The notes beneath the pieces were generated by a model. It was not told the origin of the DNA, did no database searches, and saw only the letters and a list, made by a program, of their open reading frames with translations. From positions 1 to 64,000 of the forward strand of contig NZ_CAJXIV010000008.1 of the NCBI RefSeq assembly GCF_913054185.1: a DNA stretch of 64,000 bases, written 5' to 3'. The stretch is from an uncultured Shimia sp. (GTDB lineage: Bacteria > Pseudomonadota > Alphaproteobacteria > Rhodobacterales > Rhodobacteraceae). How positions within the stretch are numbered: the first letter of the stretch is position 1; each line of letters starts with the position of its first letter. Of this stretch, positions 32,876 through 40,562 are shown in pieces. The translations under genes were made by a program, and so were the position numbers.

Positions 32876-33217
32876 GTTATGAAATCAAATAAGGCGGAAA
32901 TGTGGCGCCACCGGGTGCGCAGCGCCGTTCCCTCCGCTGTCGCCTTGTAGCGACAAAGAAGACCACCACTAGATTTGGTATCACCCTGAAAAAATGGGCT
33001 TTTTTGCAGGTGGAAATTGATGCAATCGCGCACCAGTCCCGGACCTCGCTGGGCAATCACGACCAATTTCCAAACAAAACCTTGAGGCCAGCCAGCATCC
33101 AATGCCACAATAAGGCATAAATGAGGCACCTCGTCGCAAAGACGGGATCAAGTTGGAACAAGATCGCACGGCCAAAGAGCCACAAAACGCGACATCCGGT
33201 TTGAAGGGACACGAGCT
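32876..33217. other. Intergenic region without a supported gene
   Basis: About 340 bases between the TsoY promoter and the next membrane-protein gene. The one longer open frame (minus strand, 32851-33129) has no ribosome-binding site and low-complexity composition. A hairpin of CCTGAAAAAA and TTTTTTGCAGG (32985-33010, one bulged base, loop TGGGC) could be a two-way terminator or part of a small RNA. The promoter of the gene at 33218 should lie at its end. Confidence 0.5.
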
Positions 33218-34063
33218 GTGATAGGCAGAATCATTGGCGCGGCAACGCGCGCGGGACTGGTGGCATTGCTGTTTGCCTTGCCAGCCATCATCTTGCCGTC
33301 GGTGAGCGAGGATGTGGTGCATATTGTGCTGCTGTTTGCGATCTTCTCTTCCCTGTTGGTGTTCATCGAATATGTGACCACCGCGCCGTCGTTCATCGAA
33401 TTCCGTCACGCCCCACCGTTCAACCGGCTGCGGTTTTTGGCCATCTTTTTCACCGTCTTTGCGCTCTCGGTGATTGCCCGTGGCGAAGTGGCACCCAACG
33501 CCTTCACCGCCTTCCTGCACGCGCTTGGCATCATTGTGGGCGACGCAATTGATTTCCCCTACTCGCCGGTGCGTCTGATGGTGATCATGCTGCCAGAAAA
33601 CGCCACAGCGGAGTTGATCACCGAGGTGCGCACCGCATCTGGCCTCAGCTATCTGATCTCACTGATGACGCTGGCGGTGTTCTACTTCTTTGTGCGTGTG
33701 CTGGAATGGCCGGCGCGCAATGGGGCGTTTAACGTCTGGATCAACCTACCGCTGTTTGACCCAACCGCAGGAGGCGATGTGTTGCCGCGCCTGCAACGGG
33801 ATGGGCGTCTTAACATTGCGTTAGGATTTCTTATGCCATTCTTAATCCCGGCGATCATTCAGATGATGTCGGACCTGATTGATCCGATCTACTTAAGCGA
33901 TCCGATGACAATGATTTGGACCATCAGCGCATGGGCATTCATTCCCGCCAGCATGATCATGCGCGGCATCGCAATGACACGCGTCGCCAACATGATCGAC
34001 GAAAACCGCCGTCGCGCTTATGCCGCGTCGCGTGGCGTACATCCGGTGTCCTCTGCCGCCTGA
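33218..34063 (+). CDS. Polytopic membrane protein of unknown function
   Basis: A 281-residue protein with about seven hydrophobic segments and short charged loops. It starts with GTG after AAGGG, nine bases away. No named family recognised. The end (MIDENRRRAYAASRG) is cytoplasmic and charged. The next gene, for a secreted phosphatase/nuclease-fold protein, begins at or before its stop codon, so the two are probably one operon. Confidence 0.7.
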   Translation: MIGRIIGAATRAGLVALLFALPAIILPSVSEDVVHIVLLFAIFSSLLVFIEYVTTAPSFIEFRHAPPFNRLRFLAIFFTVFALSVIARGEVAPNAFTAFLHALGIIVGDAIDFPYSPVRLMVIMLPENATAELITEVRTASGLSYLISLMTLAVFYFFVRVLEWPARNGAFNVWINLPLFDPTAGGDVLPRLQRDGRLNIALGFLMPFLIPAIIQMMSDLIDPIYLSDPMTMIWTISAWAFIPASMIMRGIAMTRVANMIDENRRRAYAASRGVHPVSSAA

Positions 34064-35076
34064 TTGGCTTTCTGTCTTTTGTGAGTATTGCCCACGCGGA
34101 GACAATCCGCGTGGCGACTTATGATGTGGAGCTGACCCGCAAGGGGCCTGGCATCATGCTGCGCGACATCACGCGGGATGATCCGCAGGTGGTGGCGATC
34201 ACCCAGGTGGTGACACATCTCGCGCCAGACGTGCTGTTTTTGCAAGGCGTGGATTATGACGCCGATCTGCTGGGCGCCAAAGCGCTGCGCGATCGGTTTG
34301 CCCAAAGCGGCTTGGAGTATCCGCATGTCTTTGCGCTGACACCCAACACCGGCATTCCCACTGGGCTGGACATGAACGGCGACGGGCGGTTGCACACACC
34401 GGCGGATGCACAGGGCTATGGCAAATTTCGTGGGGCCGGTGGCATGGTGGTGCTGTCGCGCTGGCCCTTTGGCGAGGCGACGGATTTCTCGTCGCTGCTG
34501 TGGCGGGATCTGCCAGAAGCGACGCTTCCCGAGGTTGATGGGGTGCCGTTCCCGTCCGAGGAGGCCCAAGCGATCCAGCGGTTGTCGTCCAATGGCCATT
34601 GGGTTGTGTCGGTTCTGCATCCCAATGGCCCGGTGACGCTTCTGCTGTTTGCCGCGGGGCCGCCAGTGTTTGACGGGCTGGAGGATCAAAACGGGTTGCG
34701 CAACGCCGATGAACTCCGGCTTTGGGGCCACTTGCTTAACGGCAAGCTTGGAAACGCACCAAAGCCGCCATTTATACTGATGGGCGGGGCAAACCTTGAT
34801 CCCACGAAAGGCGAAGGGCGGCACACGGCCATCCAGGCACTTCTGAATGATCCGCGCCTGCAAGACCCGCTGGCAAAAGCAGGCCCCACTGTGGATTGGC
34901 GTGAGCCGACGCCGGGGGATTTGCGAGTCGATTATGTTTTGCCCAGCGCCGATCTAAAGGTAATCGCCGCTGGAGTGTTTTGGCCCAAACCCGACGCACC
35001 GGGCCACGAGCTGCTGTCGGTGAAAGACATCAAGGCCAGCCGCCATCATATGGTTTGGGTCGACATTGCTTTCTGA
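34060..35076 (+). CDS. Secreted endonuclease/exonuclease/phosphatase (EEP)-family protein, start uncertain
   Basis: The mature part begins ETIRVATYDVEL and continues with VVTHLAPDVLFLQGVDYD, GGMVVLSRWP, FILMGGANLDP and a final RVDYVLPS...SRHHMVWVDI, the order of EEP-fold metal-dependent phosphohydrolases. The signal peptide is LCRLIGFLSFVSIAHA, but no ATG, GTG or TTG lies where it should begin: the nearest are an ATG at 33931, deep inside the upstream gene, and a GTG at 34081, too late. A CTG at 34060 overlaps the upstream TGA stop. I list from 34060 but the start is unresolved. The 3' end overlaps the convergent oxidoreductase gene by 31 bases. Confidence 0.7.
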   Translation: MIGFLSFVSIAHAETIRVATYDVELTRKGPGIMLRDITRDDPQVVAITQVVTHLAPDVLFLQGVDYDADLLGAKALRDRFAQSGLEYPHVFALTPNTGIPTGLDMNGDGRLHTPADAQGYGKFRGAGGMVVLSRWPFGEATDFSSLLWRDLPEATLPEVDGVPFPSEEAQAIQRLSSNGHWVVSVLHPNGPVTLLLFAAGPPVFDGLEDQNGLRNADELRLWGHLLNGKLGNAPKPPFILMGGANLDPTKGEGRHTAIQALLNDPRLQDPLAKAGPTVDWREPTPGDLRVDYVLPSADLKVIAAGVFWPKPDAPGHELLSVKDIKASRHHMVWVDIAF

Positions 35077-35942
35077 GGCACCGCTGTTTCTGGCAACGCA
35101 GTGGCCAAGGCTTTGTGCAATTCGGTTGGTTCAAACTCCGGTAGTAACTCATCAAACCGCGCACCGTCCAAATGATGCGGTGTGTTCCACAGGTAGCGCA
35201 TCTCCAGCAGGTGTGGTGCCAGCTTCCACACCGGCGAGGCCAGTTGAATCGCCCACCACGCCATGGATTTGACTTTCAACGTGCGCCCTAGAACCTGCTC
35301 CAAAGCCTGCGCCAACGCGTTGCCGGTCAATGTGTAACCCGGGAACGGCACGTCCTCAAAACGGTTCAATTGATCGCGCTTCTCCGCCAACATCACGGCG
35401 GCACGGCAGAGGTCTGGCAAATAGGCCCACGCATGGTCCACGTCTCGCTTGCCCGGATAGGTCAGCACGCCTCGCCCAATCTTGGGTGTCATGATCATGT
35501 CAAACCAATTGCCCGAGGCTTCGGTGTCGATGAAATCCCCGGCCCGCAGAATGATGGTGCGCACCTCGCTAAAGCGATAAGCCCGCTCCATCTCGCGCCG
35601 AATTTGACCAAGAGGGTTCGTCGCTTGATGCGGGGTGGTCACACCCCATGGGCTTGGCGTGTCTTTGCCGTAAACATAGACGTTGCCCGGCACAATCACC
35701 GTGGCATCCACCATCTTGGCGGCGGCAATCACCTCGTCGTGCAGTTTTGGTACCTGCGTGGCCCAGTCGAAATATTGCGGGTTCCAGGCGTTCACGATCA
35801 CCTGCACCCCATGCACCGCTTCGCGCAGCCGGTCTTTGCTGCGATCAAAGCTGCGTACATCCCACCCGGCCTTGGCAAACGCCTGCGCTGCGTTGCGGCC
35901 AAAGCGACCATTTGCGCCAAGTATCAAAACCGTCTTTGCCAT
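35046..35942 (-). CDS. NAD(P)-binding epimerase/oxidoreductase (atypical SDR)
   Basis: A 298-residue Rossmann-fold protein starting MAKTVLILGANGRFGRNAAQ, with GANGRFG as the dinucleotide-binding loop. YVYGKDT near residue 100 occupies the region of the catalytic Tyr-Lys pair but with altered spacing, so it may bind rather than transform. Resembles NAD-dependent epimerases. The ATG at 35942 is preferred over an upstream extension of 15 codons. It diverges from a LysR gene, its probable regulator. Confidence 0.75.
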   Translation of the reverse strand: MAKTVLILGANGRFGRNAAQAFAKAGWDVRSFDRSKDRLREAVHGVQVIVNAWNPQYFDWATQVPKLHDEVIAAAKMVDATVIVPGNVYVYGKDTPSPWGVTTPHQATNPLGQIRREMERAYRFSEVRTIILRAGDFIDTEASGNWFDMIMTPKIGRGVLTYPGKRDVDHAWAYLPDLCRAAVMLAEKRDQLNRFEDVPFPGYTLTGNALAQALEQVLGRTLKVKSMAWWAIQLASPVWKLAPHLLEMRYLWNTPHHLDGARFDELLPEFEPTELHKALATALPETAVPQKAMSTQTI

Positions 35943-36027
35943 GATCTGTCTCCTGCTGTCTGGCGTCCTGAAGCAAACATGCGGCATACGGTGGCAGATA
36001 GGTATTGGCGAAATTCGCAGCCGTGCT

Positions 36028-36041
36028 ATTCATAAATGAAT
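36028..36041. promoter_or_regulatory. Inverted repeat overlapping the LysR gene start
   Basis: ATTCAT-AA-ATGAAT has perfect 6-base arms and includes the first two bases of the LysR start codon. It is a good candidate for autoregulation of the LysR gene and control of the divergent oxidoreductase. Confidence 0.45.
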
Positions 36042-36936
36042 GGACAAAACGCTCTCAAATCTCGACTGGTCATTGATTCAGTCCTTCCTGGCTGTGGCGG
36101 AAACCGGTTCGCTGTCTGGCGCGGCGCGACAGCTTAACGCCTCCCAGCCAACATTGGGGCGCCACATCAAAACGCTAGAAGACACGCTGAAGGTCGAGGT
36201 CTTCCACCGCCATGCGCGTGGCTTTGAGTTGACCGAAACCGGACAGGCGTTGCTCGCCCCGGCCCAGCGTATGGCCACCGCGATGGCCGATCTGTCACTT
36301 GTGGCAGCCGGGGACGAAACCGATCTGGCGGGCACCGTGCGCATCGCCACGTCTGTTTTCATGGCGCACCACGTGATGCCCGCAATCCTTGCTGATCTGC
36401 GCCAACAGGAACCACTCATTCAGATCGAGTTGGTGCCATCTGATGACTCCCAAAACCTTCTGTTCCGCGAAGCTGACATTGCGGTCCGCATGTACCGACC
36501 CGAACAGCTCGACATGATCACCAAACATTTGGGCGACATCACGCTTGGCATGTTTGCCGCCGAGAGCTACATCGCACGCAAAGGTCGACCGACCGGAGCC
36601 GAGGATCTGCCGCATCATGACATCGTGGGCTATGACGCCAATGACGACATCATCCGTGAAATGCGCGCCATGGGCATTCCCGCCAGCCGGGATTGGTTTG
36701 CCGTGCGCTGTGACAACCAGACTGCCTATTGGGAGCTTGTGTGTGCGGGCTGTGGCATTGGTTTTTGCCAGTCCAAAATTGCCCGCCAAACACCCGGAAT
36801 CGAAGAGGTTCCCCTTGGCTTTCCACTGCCCCAATTGCCGGTCTGGCTGACTGCCCATGAAAGCCTGCGCCACACCCCGCGTATTTCCCGCGTCTGGAGC
36901 CTGCTGGAGAGCGCATTAAAGCCCTTTGTTTCTTGA
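36040..36936 (+). CDS. LysR-family transcriptional regulator
   Basis: A 298-residue regulator. The winged helix-turn-helix lies at about residues 8-67 (FLAVAETGSLSGAARQLNASQPTLGRHIKTLE), given here in parts: FLAVAETGSLSGAARQL and QPTLGRHIKTLE. The effector-binding domain follows from residue 90. It diverges from the oxidoreductase gene, the usual arrangement for a LysR target. No obvious ribosome-binding site precedes the ATG, so the message may be leaderless or weakly translated. Confidence 0.87.
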   Translation: MDKTLSNLDWSLIQSFLAVAETGSLSGAARQLNASQPTLGRHIKTLEDTLKVEVFHRHARGFELTETGQALLAPAQRMATAMADLSLVAAGDETDLAGTVRIATSVFMAHHVMPAILADLRQQEPLIQIELVPSDDSQNLLFREADIAVRMYRPEQLDMITKHLGDITLGMFAAESYIARKGRPTGAEDLPHHDIVGYDANDDIIREMRAMGIPASRDWFAVRCDNQTAYWELVCAGCGIGFCQSKIARQTPGIEEVPLGFPLPQLPVWLTAHESLRHTPRISRVWSLLESALKPFVS

Positions 36937-36994
36937 TCTTTCACCCGCCACTCGGTAACCCGTAGCGAACCTATTTGATCAAGGACGTACCGCA

Positions 36995-38098
36995 ATGAGC
37001 ACCCCTTCGCTTCTCATCCTCGCCGGCGACGGCATCGGCCCCGAAGTCATGACCCAAGTCCAGCGTATTATTGGCTGGTTTGGCGACAAGCGTGGCCTAA
37101 AATTTGACGTGAGCGAAGACCTTGTTGGCGGCGCAGCTTATGACAAACACGGCGTGCCGCTGCACGACGACACCATGGCGAAAGCCCAAGAAGTGGACGC
37201 GGTTCTGCTCGGTGCCGTGGGTGGTCCAAAATACGACGATCTGGACTTCTCCGTGAAGCCAGAGCGCGGCCTGTTGCGCCTGCGCAAAGAGATGGATCTG
37301 TATGCCAACCTGCGCCCGGCACAGTGCTTTGACGCGCTGGCGGATTTCTCCTCGCTCAAGACCGACATCGTCTCTGGTCTCGACATCATGATCGTGCGCG
37401 AGCTGACCTCTGGCGTCTACTTCGGCGAGCCACGCGGCATCTTTGAAGAAGGCAACGAGCGTGTCGGTGTGAACACCCAGCGCTACACCGAAAGCGAAAT
37501 TGAACGTGGCGCCCGCGCGGCGTTTGAACTGGCGATGAAACGCGACAAACGTCTGTGCTCCATGGAAAAAGCCAACGTGATGGAAAGCGGCATCCTGTGG
37601 CGTGATGTGGTGACCGAGGTCTCCAAAGACTACCCCGAGGTCGAGCTTTCGCACATGTATGCGGACAACGGCGCAATGCAATTGGTGCGCGCACCGAAGC
37701 AGTTTGACGTGATCTACACCGACAACCTGTTTGGCGATATCCTGTCCGACTGTGCCGCAATGCTAACCGGTTCGCTGGGCATGCTGCCATCGGCCTCCCT
37801 TGGCGCACCAATGGACAACGGCCGCCCCAAAGCCATGTATGAGCCTGTACACGGCTCCGCACCGGACATCTCGGGTCAGGGCAAAGCCAACCCATGTGCC
37901 TGCGTGCTCTCCTTTGCGATGGCGCTGCGCTACTCCTTCAACGAAGGCGACGAGGCGGATCGTTTGGAAGCGGCTGTGGAAAAGGTTCTGGCCGATGGCG
38001 TACGCACCGCAGACCTGATGCAGGCAGACGGCGGCACCCCGGTGTCCACATCTGAAATGGGCGATGCCCTGCTGGCTGCGCTGGACGCCAGCCTGTAA
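36995..38098 (+). CDS. leuB: 3-isopropylmalate dehydrogenase LeuB
   Basis: A 367-residue enzyme that oxidatively decarboxylates 3-isopropylmalate in leucine synthesis with [15 protein letters not shown] opens the protein; [13 protein letters not shown] and [17 protein letters not shown] are family signatures, the latter holding metal-binding aspartates. AAGGA precedes the ATG by nine bases. A terminator follows. Other LysR, membrane and secreted-protein genes separate it from leuCD. Confidence 0.96.
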   Translation: MSTPSLLILAGDGIGPEVMTQVQRIIGWFGDKRGLKFDVSEDLVGGAAYDKHGVPLHDDTMAKAQEVDAVLLGAVGGPKYDDLDFSVKPERGLLRLRKEMDLYANLRPAQCFDALADFSSLKTDIVSGLDIMIVRELTSGVYFGEPRGIFEEGNERVGVNTQRYTESEIERGARAAFELAMKRDKRLCSMEKANVMESGILWRDVVTEVSKDYPEVELSHMYADNGAMQLVRAPKQFDVIYTDNLFGDILSDCAAMLTGSLGMLPSASLGAPMDNGRPKAMYEPVHGSAPDISGQGKANPCACVLSFAMALRYSFNEGDEADRLEAAVEKVLADGVRTADLMQADGGTPVSTSEMGDALLAALDASL

Positions 38099-38124
38099 GC
38101 CCAAGCGCTTCTAATAAAATTTGC

Positions 38125-38156
38125 AAAGGCGTCCTTAGGGGCGCCTTTACCTTTTT
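38125..38156 (+). terminator. Rho-independent terminator of leuB
   Basis: AAAGGCGTCC and GGGCGCCTTT form a stem of about 10 bp (one G-T pair) around a short loop and are followed by ACCTTTTT. It begins 26 bases after the leuB stop. Confidence 0.88.
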
Positions 38157-38223
38157 GGCAATTTGTTTTCCGAGAGGGCTTTCAAGCTGCTACCACTAAG
38201 ACAGGCAAGTTTTGGAGGTCGAC

Positions 38224-38862
38224 ATGAAGCATGTCCTCGGGGGCGCCCTCACGCTGGTTCTTAGTGCTGCCGCAACCGCAGAAACCTTCAAGGCAGACGT
38301 CTGGGCCGACAATTGGTTTGCCCTTTATGCCCATGGCGCACTGGTCGGGCAGGACCGGATTTCCATTGCCACCGAGAAGTCATTCAATGCGGAGAGTTTC
38401 ACCTTCACGGCAGAGCGCCCTTTCATGTTGGCGTTGATCGCCAAAGACTTCAAAGAGAACGACACCGGGCTGGAATACATCGGCACCAACCGTCAGCAAA
38501 TGGGCGACGGTGGCGTGATCCTGCAGATCAAAGATGCCGCTGGAAAGCTTGTGGCGGTGTCGGACAAAGACTGGCGCTGCAAGGTGATCCATGAGGCGCC
38601 GCTGAACAAATCCTGCGCCAAGGAGCGCAACCCACGGGTTGGCGAAGGGCCATGTGGGTTTGAAGCCAGCACCCCGCCCCGCGGCTGGACAGCAGAGTAT
38701 TTTGACGATTCAGATTGGCCTCGCGCCACGGAATACAAAAAACGGCACGTGCGGCCCAAAGACGGCTACGACAGGATCAAATGGCACCGCCGCGCGGAGT
38801 TCATCTGGGGGCCAGACTTGGAGACCAACAACACGTTGATCTGTCGGCTGAAGGTTAACTGA
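38224..38862 (+). CDS. Secreted protein of unknown function, carbohydrate-binding-like
   Basis: A 212-residue protein with a signal peptide (MKHVLGGALTLVLSAAATAE). The mature protein opens FKADVWADNWFALYAHGALVG and contains FDDSDWPRAT, features reminiscent of galactose-binding-like jelly-roll domains; four or more cysteines may form disulfides. In relatives I remember, this domain can precede a PEBP domain, which is absent here. GGAGG lies five bases before the ATG at 38224. Function not assignable. Confidence 0.6.
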   Translation: MKHVLGGALTLVLSAAATAETFKADVWADNWFALYAHGALVGQDRISIATEKSFNAESFTFTAERPFMLALIAKDFKENDTGLEYIGTNRQQMGDGGVILQIKDAAGKLVAVSDKDWRCKVIHEAPLNKSCAKERNPRVGEGPCGFEASTPPRGWTAEYFDDSDWPRATEYKKRHVRPKDGYDRIKWHRRAEFIWGPDLETNNTLICRLKVN

Positions 38863-38938
38863 TCCGTCTCTTTTCAAGTCGCCCGCACCCACCTTATTGG
38901 GGTGTGACCTGCGTAAATGCTATTTATGGTTGATTTAT

Positions 38939-38978
38939 TGCCTTAGCCTGATATCCAAAATCAAACTGGATTAAGGCA
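38939..38978 (+). promoter_or_regulatory. Hairpin that can sequester the ribosome-binding site of the DUF2167 gene
   Basis: TGCCTTA...ATCC can pair with GGAT-TAAGGCA to give an 11-bp stem with a 7-base bulge. The TAAGG inside the right arm (38972-38976) is the only ribosome-binding site for the ATG at 38984, so folding would block translation. Confidence 0.45.
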
Positions 38979-38983
38979 TTGCT

Positions 38984-39877
38984 ATGAAACGTATACTTTC
39001 GGCTATTGTGCTGAGTTGCCTGGCCCAAACGGGCCTGGCGAAACCCTTTGAAACGGTTTTTCCCGATGTCGCGTTTCAAGACAAATCCGATCCGATTTTC
39101 GCAATTCTATCCTCCATGGACTACCAACAGGGGCGGATAGACCTGCCCGGCGGACAGGCCTATCTGGATGTGCCAGACGACTATTATTATTTGTCCCCAG
39201 CCGACACAAATACCGTTTTGGTGGATCTTTGGGGCAACCCCAACGGCGACAGCCTGGGCATGATTTTCCCCGTCAGCTACACGCCACTTGACGAAAACGC
39301 TTGGGGCGCGATTTTGAGCTGGGACGATATCGGTTATGTGTCTGACAAAGACGCCGCCACCATCGATTATGACGACCTCCTGCGCACTATGCAGAGAGAC
39401 ACTTTGGCAGAAAACGATTGGCGGGTATCCAACGGCTACGAGAAAATCACTCTGGAGGGCTGGGCCGAGGCGCCCAAATATGACGTCGCCGTGCGCAAAC
39501 TACACTGGGCGCAAGAACTGGCCTTTGACGGCGCGCCGGTGAATACCCTCAACTACAACCTGCGCGCGCTTGGCCGAAAAGGGGTGTTACAGCTGAATTT
39601 TGTGGCCGGCATGTATCAGTTAGAAGAGGTCAAGGCAGCGCTGCCTTCTGTGGCCAAGATGACCGCATTTCAGGAAGGCGCGCGCTATGCTGATTTTGAC
39701 CCCTCTATCGATCAGGTGGCCGCCATTGGCATTGGTGGATTGATCGCCGGCAAAGTGGCCGCCAAAACCGGGCTAATTGCCGTGGCCTTGATCTTCTTGA
39801 AAAAATTCTGGTTTTTAGCCCTGTTGCCAATTGCCTGGCTGCGCAGCTGGGTCTCAAAACGCAAAGAAGACGCCTGA
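38984..39877 (+). CDS. DUF2167 family membrane-anchored protein
   Basis: A 297-residue protein with a signal peptide (MKRILSAIVLSCLAQTGLAK), a periplasmic domain with VDLWGNPNGDSLGMIFPVSY that I associate with DUF2167, and one or two hydrophobic segments near the C-terminus (about residues 245-285) with a basic cytoplasmic end. The function is unknown. A hairpin over the ribosome-binding site suggests translational control. It converges with the MCE operon across 22 bases. Confidence 0.78.
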   Translation: MKRILSAIVLSCLAQTGLAKPFETVFPDVAFQDKSDPIFAILSSMDYQQGRIDLPGGQAYLDVPDDYYYLSPADTNTVLVDLWGNPNGDSLGMIFPVSYTPLDENAWGAILSWDDIGYVSDKDAATIDYDDLLRTMQRDTLAENDWRVSNGYEKITLEGWAEAPKYDVAVRKLHWAQELAFDGAPVNTLNYNLRALGRKGVLQLNFVAGMYQLEEVKAALPSVAKMTAFQEGARYADFDPSIDQVAAIGIGGLIAGKVAAKTGLIAVALIFLKKFWFLALLPIAWLRSWVSKRKEDA

Positions 39878-39899
39878 CGCAGCTAGCGGCAAGGCTTCC

Positions 39900-40562
39900 C
39901 TAGCGCAAGGCGGGGCGCGGATTGCGTTGGCCGTGGCTGTAGATGGTTTTTACGCTCCATTCCACCGCGCGCCGCATGGTTTTGCCCAAAGCGTCATCAA
40001 AGGCCACCACTACGTCGCTCATCTCGTCACTGGGCGACATCATGACCTTTTGAAAGGATTGCGAGCCAATGATGTGATCATCATAAGCATCCACAATTTT
40101 GAGGTTAATGCGCACATGTATTTCCAGTGCACCATTTTCGGTTTCCACCGCTGGCAGGCGTGCCTGAAACTCTCGCAAGTCTGACACAATCAGGAAGTCC
40201 GGGCGCAACGCCACGGAGGAACGCCCAACGGCGGCCACCTTGCCACTGTTCTCAAAACTCTCGATCAACAGCGTTTGCACAATCACTGGCGCCCGGTCGA
40301 CCCAACGCGCCACCGGCAGATATTCAAACTGATACGGCGTCGGCTGCACTGCAATCTGGTCTGTGTCCACCGCGGCGTGGGCGGTGGGCTCTTCGATCAC
40401 AATTTGATGGGCGAGCCGCGGCAGGCCTGAGGAAAATGTGCTTTTGGGCGTGAGCGTATAAAGGTCCGTTGGCGCCGCCGCCCGGTTTAATGTGCCCAGC
40501 CCGCTGCATCCAGAAAGCGCCAATGTTGCGGCCAAAACGCTGGCCCATCCCCATCGTGTCAT
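39900..40562 (-). CDS. ABC-type transport auxiliary lipoprotein of the MCE system
   Basis: A 220-residue lipoprotein. The signal peptide ends in the lipobox LSGC at about residues 16-19. The domain (LYTLTPKSTF at the start, then YLPVARWVDRAPVIVQTLLIESF) is the PqiC/ABC-auxiliary type that sits in the outer membrane and receives lipids from MCE tunnels. It is the last gene of the operon and overlaps the MCE gene by four bases. Confidence 0.85.
   Translation of the reverse strand: MTRWGWASVLAATLALSGCSGLGTLNRAAAPTDLYTLTPKSTFSSGLPRLAHQIVIEEPTAHAAVDTDQIAVQPTPYQFEYLPVARWVDRAPVIVQTLLIESFENSGKVAAVGRSSVALRPDFLIVSDLREFQARLPAVETENGALEIHVRINLKIVDAYDDHIIGSQSFQKVMMSPSDEMSDVVVAFDDALGKTMRRAVEWSVKTIYSHGQRNPRPALR

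Noticed and set aside
32851-33129. 92-codon minus-strand frame in the gene-free stretch
   Set aside because: No ribosome-binding site, overlaps the FNR and ATTC-N8-GAAT boxes, and no protein-like pattern.
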